Assembly (NCBI GenBank): GCA_020445255.1
Contig: JAGRGY010000042.1
Location: forward strand, 1-44,735
Origin: Gammaproteobacteria bacterium
GTDB taxonomy: Bacteria; Pseudomonadota; Gammaproteobacteria; Chromatiales; Chromatiaceae
DNA length: 44,735 nt
Reading direction: 5' to 3'
In this document: positions 16,585 to 24,465 of the stretch, in pieces
Layout of the letters: every line of letters begins with the position of its first letter
How positions within the stretch are numbered: the first letter of the stretch is position 1
The notes under the pieces: model-generated
The model's database searches: none
What the model saw: the letters and a program-made list of their open reading frames with translations, nothing else
Told to the model about the DNA's origin: nothing
Position numbers and translations under genes: made by a program

Positions 16585-17069
16585 TCGCGCTTGCCCAGGT
16601 GTCGCAGCGGATTGCCGCCGGCAATGGTGTAGGCGGCGACCTCGCCGCGAACGACCGATCCCGCCGCGATCACGCAGCCCTCCCGCAATGTCGCGCCGTC
16701 GAGCAACACGCAGTTCGCGCCTATCCAGACATCGTCCTCGATCAGGATCCCGCCCTTGCCGGGGCGAAACCCCTGTTCCTGGATGGGGACATCGCGGCGG
16801 CGAAACTCGTGGTTCACCGGGGCGAACGTGCAGTTCGCGGCGATGCTGACCTTGGCGCCGATGCGTATGCCGTTGCCCGTGTACAGGACGCAACCGGAGT
16901 TGATCACGCAGTCGCCTGCGATCACGACGTCACCGACGCCCCCTGCAGGCTTGATCTTGACGAACGCATCCACGACCGAACGCGGACCTATCACGATGCG
17001 TGTGCCACGCACCGAATCCTCGATATCGGCAAGCGGTGAGACGCGGGCCGTCGCGTGGATCTCGATCAC
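16581..17069 (-). CDS. Hexapeptide-repeat acetyltransferase (162 aa)
   Basis: A left-handed beta-helix acyltransferase of the WbbJ/LacA type. Repeats include IEIHATARVSPLADIE, IGAKVSIAANCTF and IEDDVWIGANCVLLDG. FAPVNHEFRRRDVPIQEQGF carries the catalytic histidine and the substrate loop, and the tail IAGGNPLRHLGKRE is typical. It presumably O-acetylates the sugar made in this operon. It starts with GTG, overlapping the upstream methyltransferase stop (GTGA), and its own stop overlaps the next ATG, so it is tightly coupled on both sides. Confidence 0.88.
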   Translation of the reverse strand: MIEIHATARVSPLADIEDSVRGTRIVIGPRSVVDAFVKIKPAGGVGDVVIAGDCVINSGCVLYTGNGIRIGAKVSIAANCTFAPVNHEFRRRDVPIQEQGFRPGKGGILIEDDVWIGANCVLLDGATLREGCVIAAGSVVRGEVAAYTIAGGNPLRHLGKRE

Positions 17070-18310
17070 GCCGCCCCCTCGACCGGCAGGAGCGTCAGCG
17101 CCGGCACCGCGATGACGAGCCGCCCGCCCCAGTCGTTCACGTACTCGAGCTTCGCGCGGAGTTCGGTGGCAAGGTTCCACGGCAGAATCACGACGTAGTC
17201 CGGCCGGCTTGCCCGCAATGTCGCCTCGGCGACGATCGGAATGCGGCTGCCAGGCATGTATTTGTCCTGCTTGGCCGGATTCTGATCGACGACGAAACCT
17301 ATCAGATCGGGGCGTACGCCGGCGTAGTTCATCAGCGTGTTGCCCTTGGCCGCGGCACCGTAAGCAGCCACGTTGCGGCCGTCTCGCTTCGCCTGCAGCA
17401 GGAAGGCCAGGAAGTCGTTCTTGACCGCATTCGCGCGCGCCTGGAAATCCGCATAGCAGTCGGCACCCAGCAGTCCCGCGGTCTGCTCGCGCCGCAGCAG
17501 CTCGCCGACGCGCGCGGTCACCGCCTGCGCGCCACTGTCGCTGCGTTGTGCGAACACTCGCAGGCTGCCGCCGTGCGTCGGGAGTTCCTCGACGTCGAAG
17601 ACACGCAGTCCGTTGGCGGAGAAAATGCGTTCGACGGCGCTCAGCGACAGATAGGAGAAATGCTCATGGTAGATGGTATCGAACTGGTTCTCGGCGAGCA
17701 GCCGCATCAGGTGCGGGAACTCGAACGTGGCCACACCATCCGCCTTCAGCAGGACGGCGAATCCGGCGACGAAGTCGTTGATGTCCGGCACATGCGCGAG
17801 CACGTTGTTGGCGGCCGTGAGGTCGGCGGCGAGTCCCTGCGCCACCAGTTCCCTCGCCAGCTCGATGCCGAAGAAGCGCTCGACGATCTGGATGCCTTTC
17901 TCGCGTGCCGCGCGCGCGGTGCTGGCCGTCGGTTCGATGCCGGTGCAGGGGATGCCGCGCTGCACCACATACTGCAGCAGGTAGCCGTCGTTGGCCGCGA
18001 CCTCGACCACGTGGCTTGCGGAACCGAGACCGAAACGTTCGACCATCGCCTCGACATAACGCCGCGCATGCGCCAGCCAACTGCTCGAGAAGCTGCTGAA
18101 ATAGGCGTACTCGGCGTCGAACAGCTCGTCGGCCTGGGCGAAATCCTCGGTCTGCGCCAGCCAGCACTCTTCGCATACCAGCACGCGTAACGGGTACCAC
18201 TTCTCCGGCCCATGCAGATTCTCTTCGGTGAGGTATGCATTCGACGGAGGCGCGCTGCCGAGATCGATCATCGGCAGTGTCAAAGTCGATCCACAATGCC
18301 TGCACTTCAC
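17066..18310 (-). CDS. TylC3/TcaB9-type NDP-hexose 3-C-methyltransferase (414 aa)
   Basis: A three-part sugar C-methyltransferase. An N-terminal zinc module has C3, C6, C46 and C49 (CRHC ... CEEC). The SAM domain has VVEVAANDGYLL (101-112), and the C-terminal domain has YGAAAKGNTLMNYAGV with VDQNPAKQDKYMPG. Active-site candidates H173, Y214, E216 and H217 (IYHEHFSYL) have the same spacing as the residues I recall for TcaB9 (H181, Y222, E224, H225), a constant offset of 8. Family members add a methyl group to C3 of an NDP-4-keto-6-deoxyhexose. Directly downstream of rfbF-rfbG and the epimerase, the likely substrate is a CDP-linked 4-keto sugar. Confidence 0.9.
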   Translation of the reverse strand: MKCRHCGSTLTLPMIDLGSAPPSNAYLTEENLHGPEKWYPLRVLVCEECWLAQTEDFAQADELFDAEYAYFSSFSSSWLAHARRYVEAMVERFGLGSASHVVEVAANDGYLLQYVVQRGIPCTGIEPTASTARAAREKGIQIVERFFGIELARELVAQGLAADLTAANNVLAHVPDINDFVAGFAVLLKADGVATFEFPHLMRLLAENQFDTIYHEHFSYLSLSAVERIFSANGLRVFDVEELPTHGGSLRVFAQRSDSGAQAVTARVGELLRREQTAGLLGADCYADFQARANAVKNDFLAFLLQAKRDGRNVAAYGAAAKGNTLMNYAGVRPDLIGFVVDQNPAKQDKYMPGSRIPIVAEATLRASRPDYVVILPWNLATELRAKLEYVNDWGGRLVIAVPALTLLPVEGAA

Positions 18311-18870
18311 GCTTCGACTCCGGCAAAGTCATCGACCAGCATCGGGTGCGCGGCGTCGCGCGGTGACAACACCGACACCGGCAGCGGCCACGCGATCGCC
18401 AGTCGCGGGTCCTGCGGGTGCAGCCCACCCTCGGACTCCGGCGCGAAATGCGCGGTGTGCAGGTAAAGCAGTTCGCATGCGTCGGTGAGCGTCTGAAAGC
18501 CGTGGGCCACGCCCTCGGGTATCACCAGCGTTCGGTGGTTGTCGGCGCTCAGACGTTCGGCGTGCCACTGCAGAAATGTCGGCGAGTCACGCCTGACGTC
18601 GACGGCAACATCGAAGATCTCACCACGCAGACAGCTGACGAACTTGCACTCGGCATGCGGGGGCCACTGGAAATGCATGCCGCGCACCGTACCATGGTGT
18701 TCGGTCCGCGTGTGGTTGATCTGTACGACCGCGCGATGCTGCAGCACTGGCCGCAGCTCATCGTCGCAGTAGAGCCGCTCGAAGAACCCGCGAGTGTCAC
18801 CGTGCGGTTTGCGCTGCACGACCCTGACGCCGGCGATCGGCGTATCACGGACGTCGAAGCGCCCGCTCAT
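18307..18870 (-). CDS. RmlC/RfbC-like NDP-4-keto-6-deoxyhexose 3,5- or 5-epimerase (187 aa)
   Basis: A cupin epimerase resembling dTDP-4-dehydrorhamnose 3,5-epimerase. The base H66 is in VRGMHFQW, K76 is in AECKFVS, and the acid Y136 is in LLYLHTAHF. The second tyrosine of the usual DYYAPE motif is replaced (HFAPE, F142), which may alter which carbon is epimerised. RGEIFDVAVDVRRDSPTF and IPEGVAHGFQTL are family signatures. The gene sits between rfbG and a C-methyltransferase, overlapping both by ATGA. It therefore probably acts on a CDP sugar rather than in dTDP-rhamnose synthesis; that is inference, and no rmlD is seen. Confidence 0.86.
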   Translation of the reverse strand: MSGRFDVRDTPIAGVRVVQRKPHGDTRGFFERLYCDDELRPVLQHRAVVQINHTRTEHHGTVRGMHFQWPPHAECKFVSCLRGEIFDVAVDVRRDSPTFLQWHAERLSADNHRTLVIPEGVAHGFQTLTDACELLYLHTAHFAPESEGGLHPQDPRLAIAWPLPVSVLSPRDAAHPMLVDDFAGVEA

Positions 18871-19940
18871 CCGGCCACGTCCCCGGCGGGGTCGTATCCG
18901 GCGATCTGCTCAAGGCTGAACGCAACCATATCGGCATCCGCACGCCAGGCTCGGTGCCACGCCAGCGTCGACGCGAGCGCGTCCTCCAATCCCCAGCGCG
19001 GCTTCCAGCCAAGCCGCGATTTCGCCTTCGAGCTGTCCAGCTTCAGCACGCCGGCCTCGTGCGGCTGGCGCGAGCCGTCGTGCTGCCAGCGCGCGCCCGG
19101 CGTCTCCCGGCACAGGTAGTCGGCGATCCAGCGCACGGGCCGCGCATCCGCGTCGTCGGGCCCGAAGTTCCAGGCTTCGGCGAAGGCATCGCCATCGTCG
19201 CCGAGGAGGCGCTGCGCGAGATTCAGGTAACCTGCCAGCGGCTCGAGGACGTGCTGCCAAGGTCGCGTGGCATCCGGCGCGCGGATCACGAGCGTGCCGC
19301 CGGAATCGATCGCGCGCAGGAAATCCGGCACCAGGCGGTCGGCGGCCCAGTCACCGCCGCCGATCACGTTGCCGGCCCGCGCGCTGGCCACGCGCACGCC
19401 GGCCGAGGCGAGAAAGGAACGCCGGTACGACGCCGTGACCAGTTCCGAACACGCCTTGCTGGCCGAGTACGGGTCGTGGCCACCGAGCGGCTCGTTCTCG
19501 CGGTAGGGCCATACCCACTCGCGGTTGAGGTAGCACTTGTCGGTCGTCACGTTGACCACCGCCCGCACGGTATCGGTCGCACGCACCGCCTCGAGCAGGT
19601 TGACGGTCCCCGTCACGTTGACGGCAAACGTCTCGACCGGCGCATCGTAGGAATGGCGCACCAGGGGTTGTGCCGCGAGATGAAACACGACCTCCGGACG
19701 CGCCTGCCGCATCGCCGATACGAACGCATCGCCGTCACGGATATCGGCGATCGTGGTGGCGGCAATGCGTTCCTGCAGCCCCAATACATCGAACAGTGCG
19801 GGGGCGGTTGGCGGCTGCAGTGCGTAGCCGTGGACATCGGCGCCGAGCTCGCTGAGCCACAGCGCCAGCCAACTGCCTTTGAACCCGGTGTGCCCGGTCA
19901 GGAAGACGCGCCGTCCGCGCCAGAAACGATCGCGGCTCAC
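18867..19940 (-). CDS. rfbG: CDP-glucose 4,6-dehydratase (357 aa)
   Basis: Converts CDP-D-glucose to CDP-4-keto-6-deoxy-D-glucose with bound NAD. The NAD motif TGHTGFKGSWL (residues 15-25) in this exact form is characteristic of RfbG. NVTTDKCYLNREW gives the catalytic T-D-K region, and DPYSASKACSE carries the Y-x3-K pair. It starts at a GTG that overlaps the rfbF stop (GTGA) and ends overlapping the epimerase start, so the order rfbF-rfbG-epimerase-C-methyltransferase is one coupled unit. An apparent upstream extension is rfbF DNA. Confidence 0.95.
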   Translation of the reverse strand: MSRDRFWRGRRVFLTGHTGFKGSWLALWLSELGADVHGYALQPPTAPALFDVLGLQERIAATTIADIRDGDAFVSAMRQARPEVVFHLAAQPLVRHSYDAPVETFAVNVTGTVNLLEAVRATDTVRAVVNVTTDKCYLNREWVWPYRENEPLGGHDPYSASKACSELVTASYRRSFLASAGVRVASARAGNVIGGGDWAADRLVPDFLRAIDSGGTLVIRAPDATRPWQHVLEPLAGYLNLAQRLLGDDGDAFAEAWNFGPDDADARPVRWIADYLCRETPGARWQHDGSRQPHEAGVLKLDSSKAKSRLGWKPRWGLEDALASTLAWHRAWRADADMVAFSLEQIAGYDPAGDVAG

Positions 19941-20707
19941 CAGACTTTCCACGGCGCCCCGCCGCTGTTCCAAAGGTCTTCGAGATGGTTCTTGTCACGC
20001 AGGGTGTCCATCGGCTGCCAGAAGCCCTTGTGTTCGAACGCCACCAACTCGCCGTCGGCGGCGAGCCTGGTCAATGGCTCGCCTTCCCAGCTGCTGTGAT
20101 CGCCGGCGATGAGATCGATACATGCCGGCGACAGCACGAAGAAGCCCCCATTGATCAGACCGCCGTCGCCGCGCGGCTTTTCGGTGAATCCGGTCACGCT
20201 CGTGCCGTTCATCGTCAACGCGCCGTAGCGTCCGGGTGGTTGCACGGCGGTGACCGTCGCGCGCTTGCCGTGCTTGAGATGAAAGGCGATCTCGCGACCG
20301 ATGTCGACATCGGCGATACCGTCGCCATAGGTGAAGCAGAATGCCTGCTCGTCACGTACGTAGTCGGCGACGCGCCGCAGGCGCCCACCGGTCATGGTGT
20401 TCTCGCCGGTGTCGACCAGCGTGACCCGCCATGGCTCGGCATTGCGCTGATGGACCTCCATATTGTTGTGCTCCATGTCGAACGTGACATCCGACATGTG
20501 CAGGAAATAGTTCGCGAAATATTCCTTGATCACGTACCCGCGATAGCCGCAGCAGATCACGAACTCGTTCACGCCGTGGGCGGAATAGAGTTTCATGATG
20601 TGCCAGAGGATCGGCTTGCCGCCGATCTCGATCATCGGCTTGGGCCTCAGGTGCGTCTCCTCGGAGATGCGCGTACCCAGGCCCCCGGCCAGAATGACAG
20701 CTTTCAA
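19937..20707 (-). CDS. rfbF: Glucose-1-phosphate cytidylyltransferase (256 aa)
   Basis: Makes CDP-glucose from CTP and glucose-1-phosphate, the committing step of the CDP-deoxysugar route. The nucleotidyltransferase signature LAGGLGTRISEETHLRPKPM opens the protein, followed by GGKPILWHIMKLYS, and family blocks FTYGDGIADVD and GFWQPMDTLRDKNHLE are present. The length equals the family's usual ~257 residues. The start codon is TTG (20707), with GGAGGAT correctly placed upstream; the nearby ATG is out of frame. It is the first gene of the long minus-strand operon. Confidence 0.96.
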   Translation of the reverse strand: MKAVILAGGLGTRISEETHLRPKPMIEIGGKPILWHIMKLYSAHGVNEFVICCGYRGYVIKEYFANYFLHMSDVTFDMEHNNMEVHQRNAEPWRVTLVDTGENTMTGGRLRRVADYVRDEQAFCFTYGDGIADVDIGREIAFHLKHGKRATVTAVQPPGRYGALTMNGTSVTGFTEKPRGDGGLINGGFFVLSPACIDLIAGDHSSWEGEPLTRLAADGELVAFEHKGFWQPMDTLRDKNHLEDLWNSGGAPWKVW

Positions 20708-21512
20708 TTGGGCTCATCCTCCGGCCTGCCGGCTGCAGACCGTGATCAGTACATTTTTTGGCGGTTGGGGCATGGCCCGCGATGTATATCCGGAATTCTC
20801 GATTCGCGGGCCGAATTATGCACCAGACAGGACATATTCGATGACTATTCAGGGGCGCCACAAACGCTCGGCCGATTTCGGTGCGAGCGGTCTCACGTGT
20901 ACCCAGAACCTGATTTCGCCGGTCGGCGCCGAGACGTTCCACTCCTAGCGTCGCGCGAAATTTCGTACCCATAAATCCGCCCCTTAGGGTCGCCAATCTC
21001 TTCGCGACATGCCAAGGCCCAGGCATCGACACCGACGTCATCAGATATGTCGAGCGTCCAGCACCGAAATGGCCTTGTCCGTAGCAGAGGTTCATGCAAG
21101 CGTTCGCACGGACGCCAGCATATGTCTGCTACCTTCATTGTTGGGGTGACACAACGGCTTGGAAAATACGCGCTGCACGTAGCGCACCCGGGACCAGATC
21201 AAATACTCTTTCTCCGCCCAAAGCCGCCCACCACCGTTCGTGTCAGATGTGAACGCCTCGGCACATCGGAGAGTAAAACCACGAGCCTTAGCCACGGTTA
21301 CACCCCGGACCTCTCAGCGGGACCCCAATACCGCACCACTCTTCCTCAAGTCGATTGCTCCCCGTAAAATGACAGCGGAGCCAGAAATGAACCTTTGGCG
21401 ACGTGGACAAAAAGCGAGTCTCGGTCAGGGCGGCAATTCGTGCGCAAAACCCTGCCACCACCCGACACGATCGACACGAAGCGCAGGGAATCAACACACA
21501 CGCCAACATTCG
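20708..21512. other. Gene-poor region between the rfbF operon and the AT-richer island
   Basis: About 800 bases with no recognised intact gene. It must hold the rfbF promoter (minus) and possibly that of the sulfotransferase gene (plus), although an upstream in-frame extension of the latter runs back to 21240 without family similarity. On the minus strand a stretch around 20900-21080 translates to a protein-like segment (including RCWTLDISDDVGVDAWALA) with no start or complete domain. It may be a decayed gene fragment that I cannot identify. Confidence 0.4.
20774..20812. repeat. Inverted repeat in the leader of the rfbF operon
   Basis: A perfect 9-bp inverted repeat, GGCCCGCGA (20774-20782) and TCGCGGGCC (20804-20812), encloses a 21-base AT-rich loop, about 67 bases upstream of the rfbF start. 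It may be a leader hairpin or an operator. The ops/JUMPstart element often found before surface-sugar operons is not seen here. Confidence 0.5.
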
Positions 21513-22523
21513 ATGCAGAAGCTCATAATCCACATTGGGGCACCGAAGACAGGGAGCACCGCACTACAGTCCTTCTTGTACAGCAGACGAAAAAGCCTAG
21601 AAGTCGATTCAATGCTCTATCCGGACGTCAACCTTCGAGGCTACGGGCACCACGATTTGGCCTTCCTGCTCGGTGGTGGGTATCCATCGTGGGCCACCAA
21701 ACAAGATCGAGGACTCGGCGATCTCAAAAAGGACCTTTCGCAAGCCGCGCACTCCAATCACGATACAATTATCCTTTCTAGTGAAAATTTCTACCTTTTC
21801 CCCAATCCTGCCGCCCTAGCGGAAATATTGGAATCTACCGGAATCTCACGTGACAGGCAGACCAAGATCGTTGTTTATATCCGACGACAGGCCGACGCTC
21901 ATATGTCTTGGTATAACCAGATCGTTAAATCACAAGGTTATACAGGCACTATTTATCAGTCCATCGAGGAGTATTACTCTCTATGGGACTACGCAATTCA
22001 GTTGGAAAAATGGGAGCATGTGTTCGGTAAAGAAAACATGTTAATTCGACGTTATGGCATCGCTACGCTGCCTGGTAACGATATCTGTGCCGATTTCATA
22101 CGCGCGACTGAATTGAATATTGAGCCTCCAGACAGCGGAGGCACACCCACAAACCCCCGAATAAACCGGGATCTACTTGAGTTCCAACGATTGATCAATC
22201 GCCTTCCTCTGCCGGCGCAAGACTTGAGGAAGATGCACAAAGAGCTCATCGAGCTTTCGATGCTTACGCAGCACTCAAATATCTTTAGCGACGAACCGCT
22301 GCTGAATAACGACGAGCAATCCCGATTACAGCAGCGATACAGTGATTGTAACGCGTTGATTTCGAGCAAGTATTTCGCTAGCCAAAATCTTTTTGACGAG
22401 ATAACAACGAATTCGGACACCGACGAAGGAGTTCGAGATCCGAATCATCAAATGTCGATGGAGTCGCTAATTACAGCCGTCGGATGGTTGCTACTCAAAC
22501 AGCAAGAAAAGGCCATCCATTGA
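21513..22523 (+). CDS. Sulfotransferase-like P-loop protein (336 aa)
   Basis: LIIHIGAPKTGSTALQSFLY at the N-terminus is the 5'-phosphosulfate (PAPS) binding loop of sulfotransferase-family proteins. IVVYIRRQADAHMSWYNQ resembles the 3'-phosphate-binding strand and helix. The rest is divergent, so the acceptor cannot be named. The ATG at 21513 starts right at the conserved strand; an in-frame extension to 21240 is low-complexity and unlikely. Codon use is markedly more AT-rich than in the flanking operons. It is followed after 28 bases by a methyltransferase gene on the same strand. Confidence 0.75.
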   Translation: MQKLIIHIGAPKTGSTALQSFLYSRRKSLEVDSMLYPDVNLRGYGHHDLAFLLGGGYPSWATKQDRGLGDLKKDLSQAAHSNHDTIILSSENFYLFPNPAALAEILESTGISRDRQTKIVVYIRRQADAHMSWYNQIVKSQGYTGTIYQSIEEYYSLWDYAIQLEKWEHVFGKENMLIRRYGIATLPGNDICADFIRATELNIEPPDSGGTPTNPRINRDLLEFQRLINRLPLPAQDLRKMHKELIELSMLTQHSNIFSDEPLLNNDEQSRLQQRYSDCNALISSKYFASQNLFDEITTNSDTDEGVRDPNHQMSMESLITAVGWLLLKQQEKAIH

Positions 22524-22551
22524 ATTTTCACAGCTTAAAGATTTAATCCAG

Positions 22552-23241
22552 ATGCCAGACTACATCGATTTCGTTAACCATCCTAAGACCTGCGAACCAG
22601 ACGACTTCTGGGGCCAGGTCAAGCGAACGATTAATGGAAAAACCGTTAGCGAGGACCAGATCGAAATGATCGTCAAGGCCTGCACAACCGGACTGGCGAT
22701 AGACCCCAACGACCGCCTCTTAGACCTTTGTTGCGGCAATGGCGCGCTGTCCAAACGGATTTTTTCCGAATGTGCCGGCGGAACGGGAGTAGACTCATCC
22801 GAAAGCCTGATTGCCATTGCCCGGCAGTACTTCGAGATCGAGGGGAGAGAAAGATACTTTCTAGACGATGTCCTGGCATACGCACAAACGGAAAGACAAC
22901 CTGAACAGTATACGAAAGCCATGTGTTACGGGTCGATCCAATATATACCCACGGACATTTTGACAGAGACGTTCGCGACGCTGCATCGAAGATTCGTCAA
23001 TATTAAGAAGGTATTCATTGGCAACGTTCCCGACCGGGACCGTGCACCCATTTTTTATGCCGATCGACCCTATGACGAAGAGCTAATGTCCAATCCACGA
23101 GCAGCCTTGGGCATCTGGTGGCAGCAGGAGGCCCTGACTCGGATGCTGAAAGATACAGGCTGGAACGCGACCATCTCCCTGATGCCGCCGGCATACTATT
23201 GTGCGCATTATCGCTACGATGTTTTGCTTACGCGAAACTGA
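22552..23241 (+). CDS. Class I SAM-dependent methyltransferase (229 aa)
   Basis: The SAM-binding motif I is LLDLCCGNGALSKRI (56-70), followed by GTGVDSSESLIAIAR, with the acidic residue at the end of strand 2. A motif-II-like segment is KAMCYGSIQYIPTDIL. The family matches small-molecule methyltransferases, and the context suggests a sugar or amino-sugar substrate (O- or N-methylation). That is inference; two sugar aminotransferases follow directly. AT-rich codon use is shared with its neighbours. Confidence 0.82.
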   Translation: MPDYIDFVNHPKTCEPDDFWGQVKRTINGKTVSEDQIEMIVKACTTGLAIDPNDRLLDLCCGNGALSKRIFSECAGGTGVDSSESLIAIARQYFEIEGRERYFLDDVLAYAQTERQPEQYTKAMCYGSIQYIPTDILTETFATLHRRFVNIKKVFIGNVPDRDRAPIFYADRPYDEELMSNPRAALGIWWQQEALTRMLKDTGWNATISLMPPAYYCAHYRYDVLLTRN

Positions 23242-23250
23242 CCAATCAAT

Positions 23251-24465
23251 ATGGTTAAACGCGTTGTAAGCGATCTCGCCTGTTTCGGAGGAAAAGCGCT
23301 TTTCCATTCAGTGAAGCCAATTGGGCAGCTGTCACTACCCAATATTGAACGCTTTTATGAAATCAGTTTGGAAATCTTGACATCCAGACGCTTCACCAAC
23401 AACGGACCCGTTGTTCACGAGCTCGAACAGAGATTATGTCAGACGCATGCGGTGGAGCACTGCATCACATTCGCCAACGCTTCGGTTGCGATAATTTCCG
23501 TACTAGATACTTTAGCAAAGCACAAGTCGGGTGAAGTCATAATGCCCGCATTTACCTATATCGGACTCCCCCACTTAGCCAAGTGGGCTTCCCAGACGCC
23601 ACGATTTTGTGATGTTGATCCAGCTACTCATGTTATCGACCCGGAGCGCGTCAACGCCGCCATCGGTGAATCTACGAGTTGTATTTTGGCCGTACATCAG
23701 GTCAACGCCCCTTGCAACATTGAGCGTTTGCAGCAGATCGCGAAAGAGAACGACATCCCATTGGTGTTTGATTCCGTCCACGCCATATTTGCGTCTTACT
23801 TAGGCAAACCGTTTGGTTCTTTTGGGGCGTGCGAAATTTTCTCGCTGCACGCCACAAAGATCCTCAACGGTTTCGAGGGGGGGTATGTCACAACCAATGA
23901 CAGCAACCTTGCCAGCGCGCTTCGCACAAAACGCAACTTCGGCTTCACCGATGAGGGTCATACCGCATCAATCGGCATCAACGGGAAATTGAACGAGGTC
24001 CATGCGGCAATGGCGCTCGCATGTCTCGATGATATTCCCTCCATACTGGATCGGAATAAACGTCGCGTAGCGCACTATGCGGATGCCTTCGCCAATATTC
24101 CTGGCATTCGCTGGGTTGCGTACTCAGAAGTGTCAATGATGCCTAACTATGAGTTTGCGTTGCTACATCTTTCTGAGGATTGGCCGCTCTCTCGAAACGA
24201 CGTTGTGCGAATTATCAGAATAGAGAATGCGCTCGCCCGCGGATATTATGAACACACAGATCAGCTTGCCAAGTATTTTTCCAAAGACTTTTGCGCGCAC
24301 GACCTACCCGTTACTTGTCGTCTGGCGCGAGAGTTTATACAGATGCCCGTGGGCGAGCTTGTATCCAACGATGATATCGAACGATTGGCCGAGCTATTTC
24401 TGTTCATTTATCGAAACGCGTCTGAAATCAAACGGCGGCTAGATCAGAGTCAAAATGTCAACTGA
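23251..24465 (+). CDS. DegT/DnrJ/EryC1-family aminotransferase, first tandem copy (404 aa)
   Basis: PLP-dependent sugar aminotransferase fold with K203 in FSLHATKILNGFEGG as the Schiff-base lysine and D174 in LVFDSVHAIFAS. The cofactor phosphate-side loop reads FANASVAI, where most relatives have a NGT or NGS segment, so activity may be altered. It shares the block SLHATKILNG-EGG and the opening RRFTNNGP with the next gene, showing that they are paralogues. Likely substrate: a 3- or 4-keto-6-deoxy nucleotide sugar. It overlaps the next gene by 11 bases. Confidence 0.85.
   Translation: MVKRVVSDLACFGGKALFHSVKPIGQLSLPNIERFYEISLEILTSRRFTNNGPVVHELEQRLCQTHAVEHCITFANASVAIISVLDTLAKHKSGEVIMPAFTYIGLPHLAKWASQTPRFCDVDPATHVIDPERVNAAIGESTSCILAVHQVNAPCNIERLQQIAKENDIPLVFDSVHAIFASYLGKPFGSFGACEIFSLHATKILNGFEGGYVTTNDSNLASALRTKRNFGFTDEGHTASIGINGKLNEVHAAMALACLDDIPSILDRNKRRVAHYADAFANIPGIRWVAYSEVSMMPNYEFALLHLSEDWPLSRNDVVRIIRIENALARGYYEHTDQLAKYFSKDFCAHDLPVTCRLAREFIQMPVGELVSNDDIERLAELFLFIYRNASEIKRRLDQSQNVN

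Noticed and set aside
15778..16893. Longer version of the SDR gene starting at 16893
   Set aside because: The extra N-terminal residues overlap the hexapeptide transferase in another frame; the NAD motif begins at the ATG at 16584.
20708..20830. ops/JUMPstart antitermination element before rfbF
   Set aside because: No match to GGCGGTAGC on the minus strand; GGCGGTTGG on the plus strand is the wrong strand and sequence.
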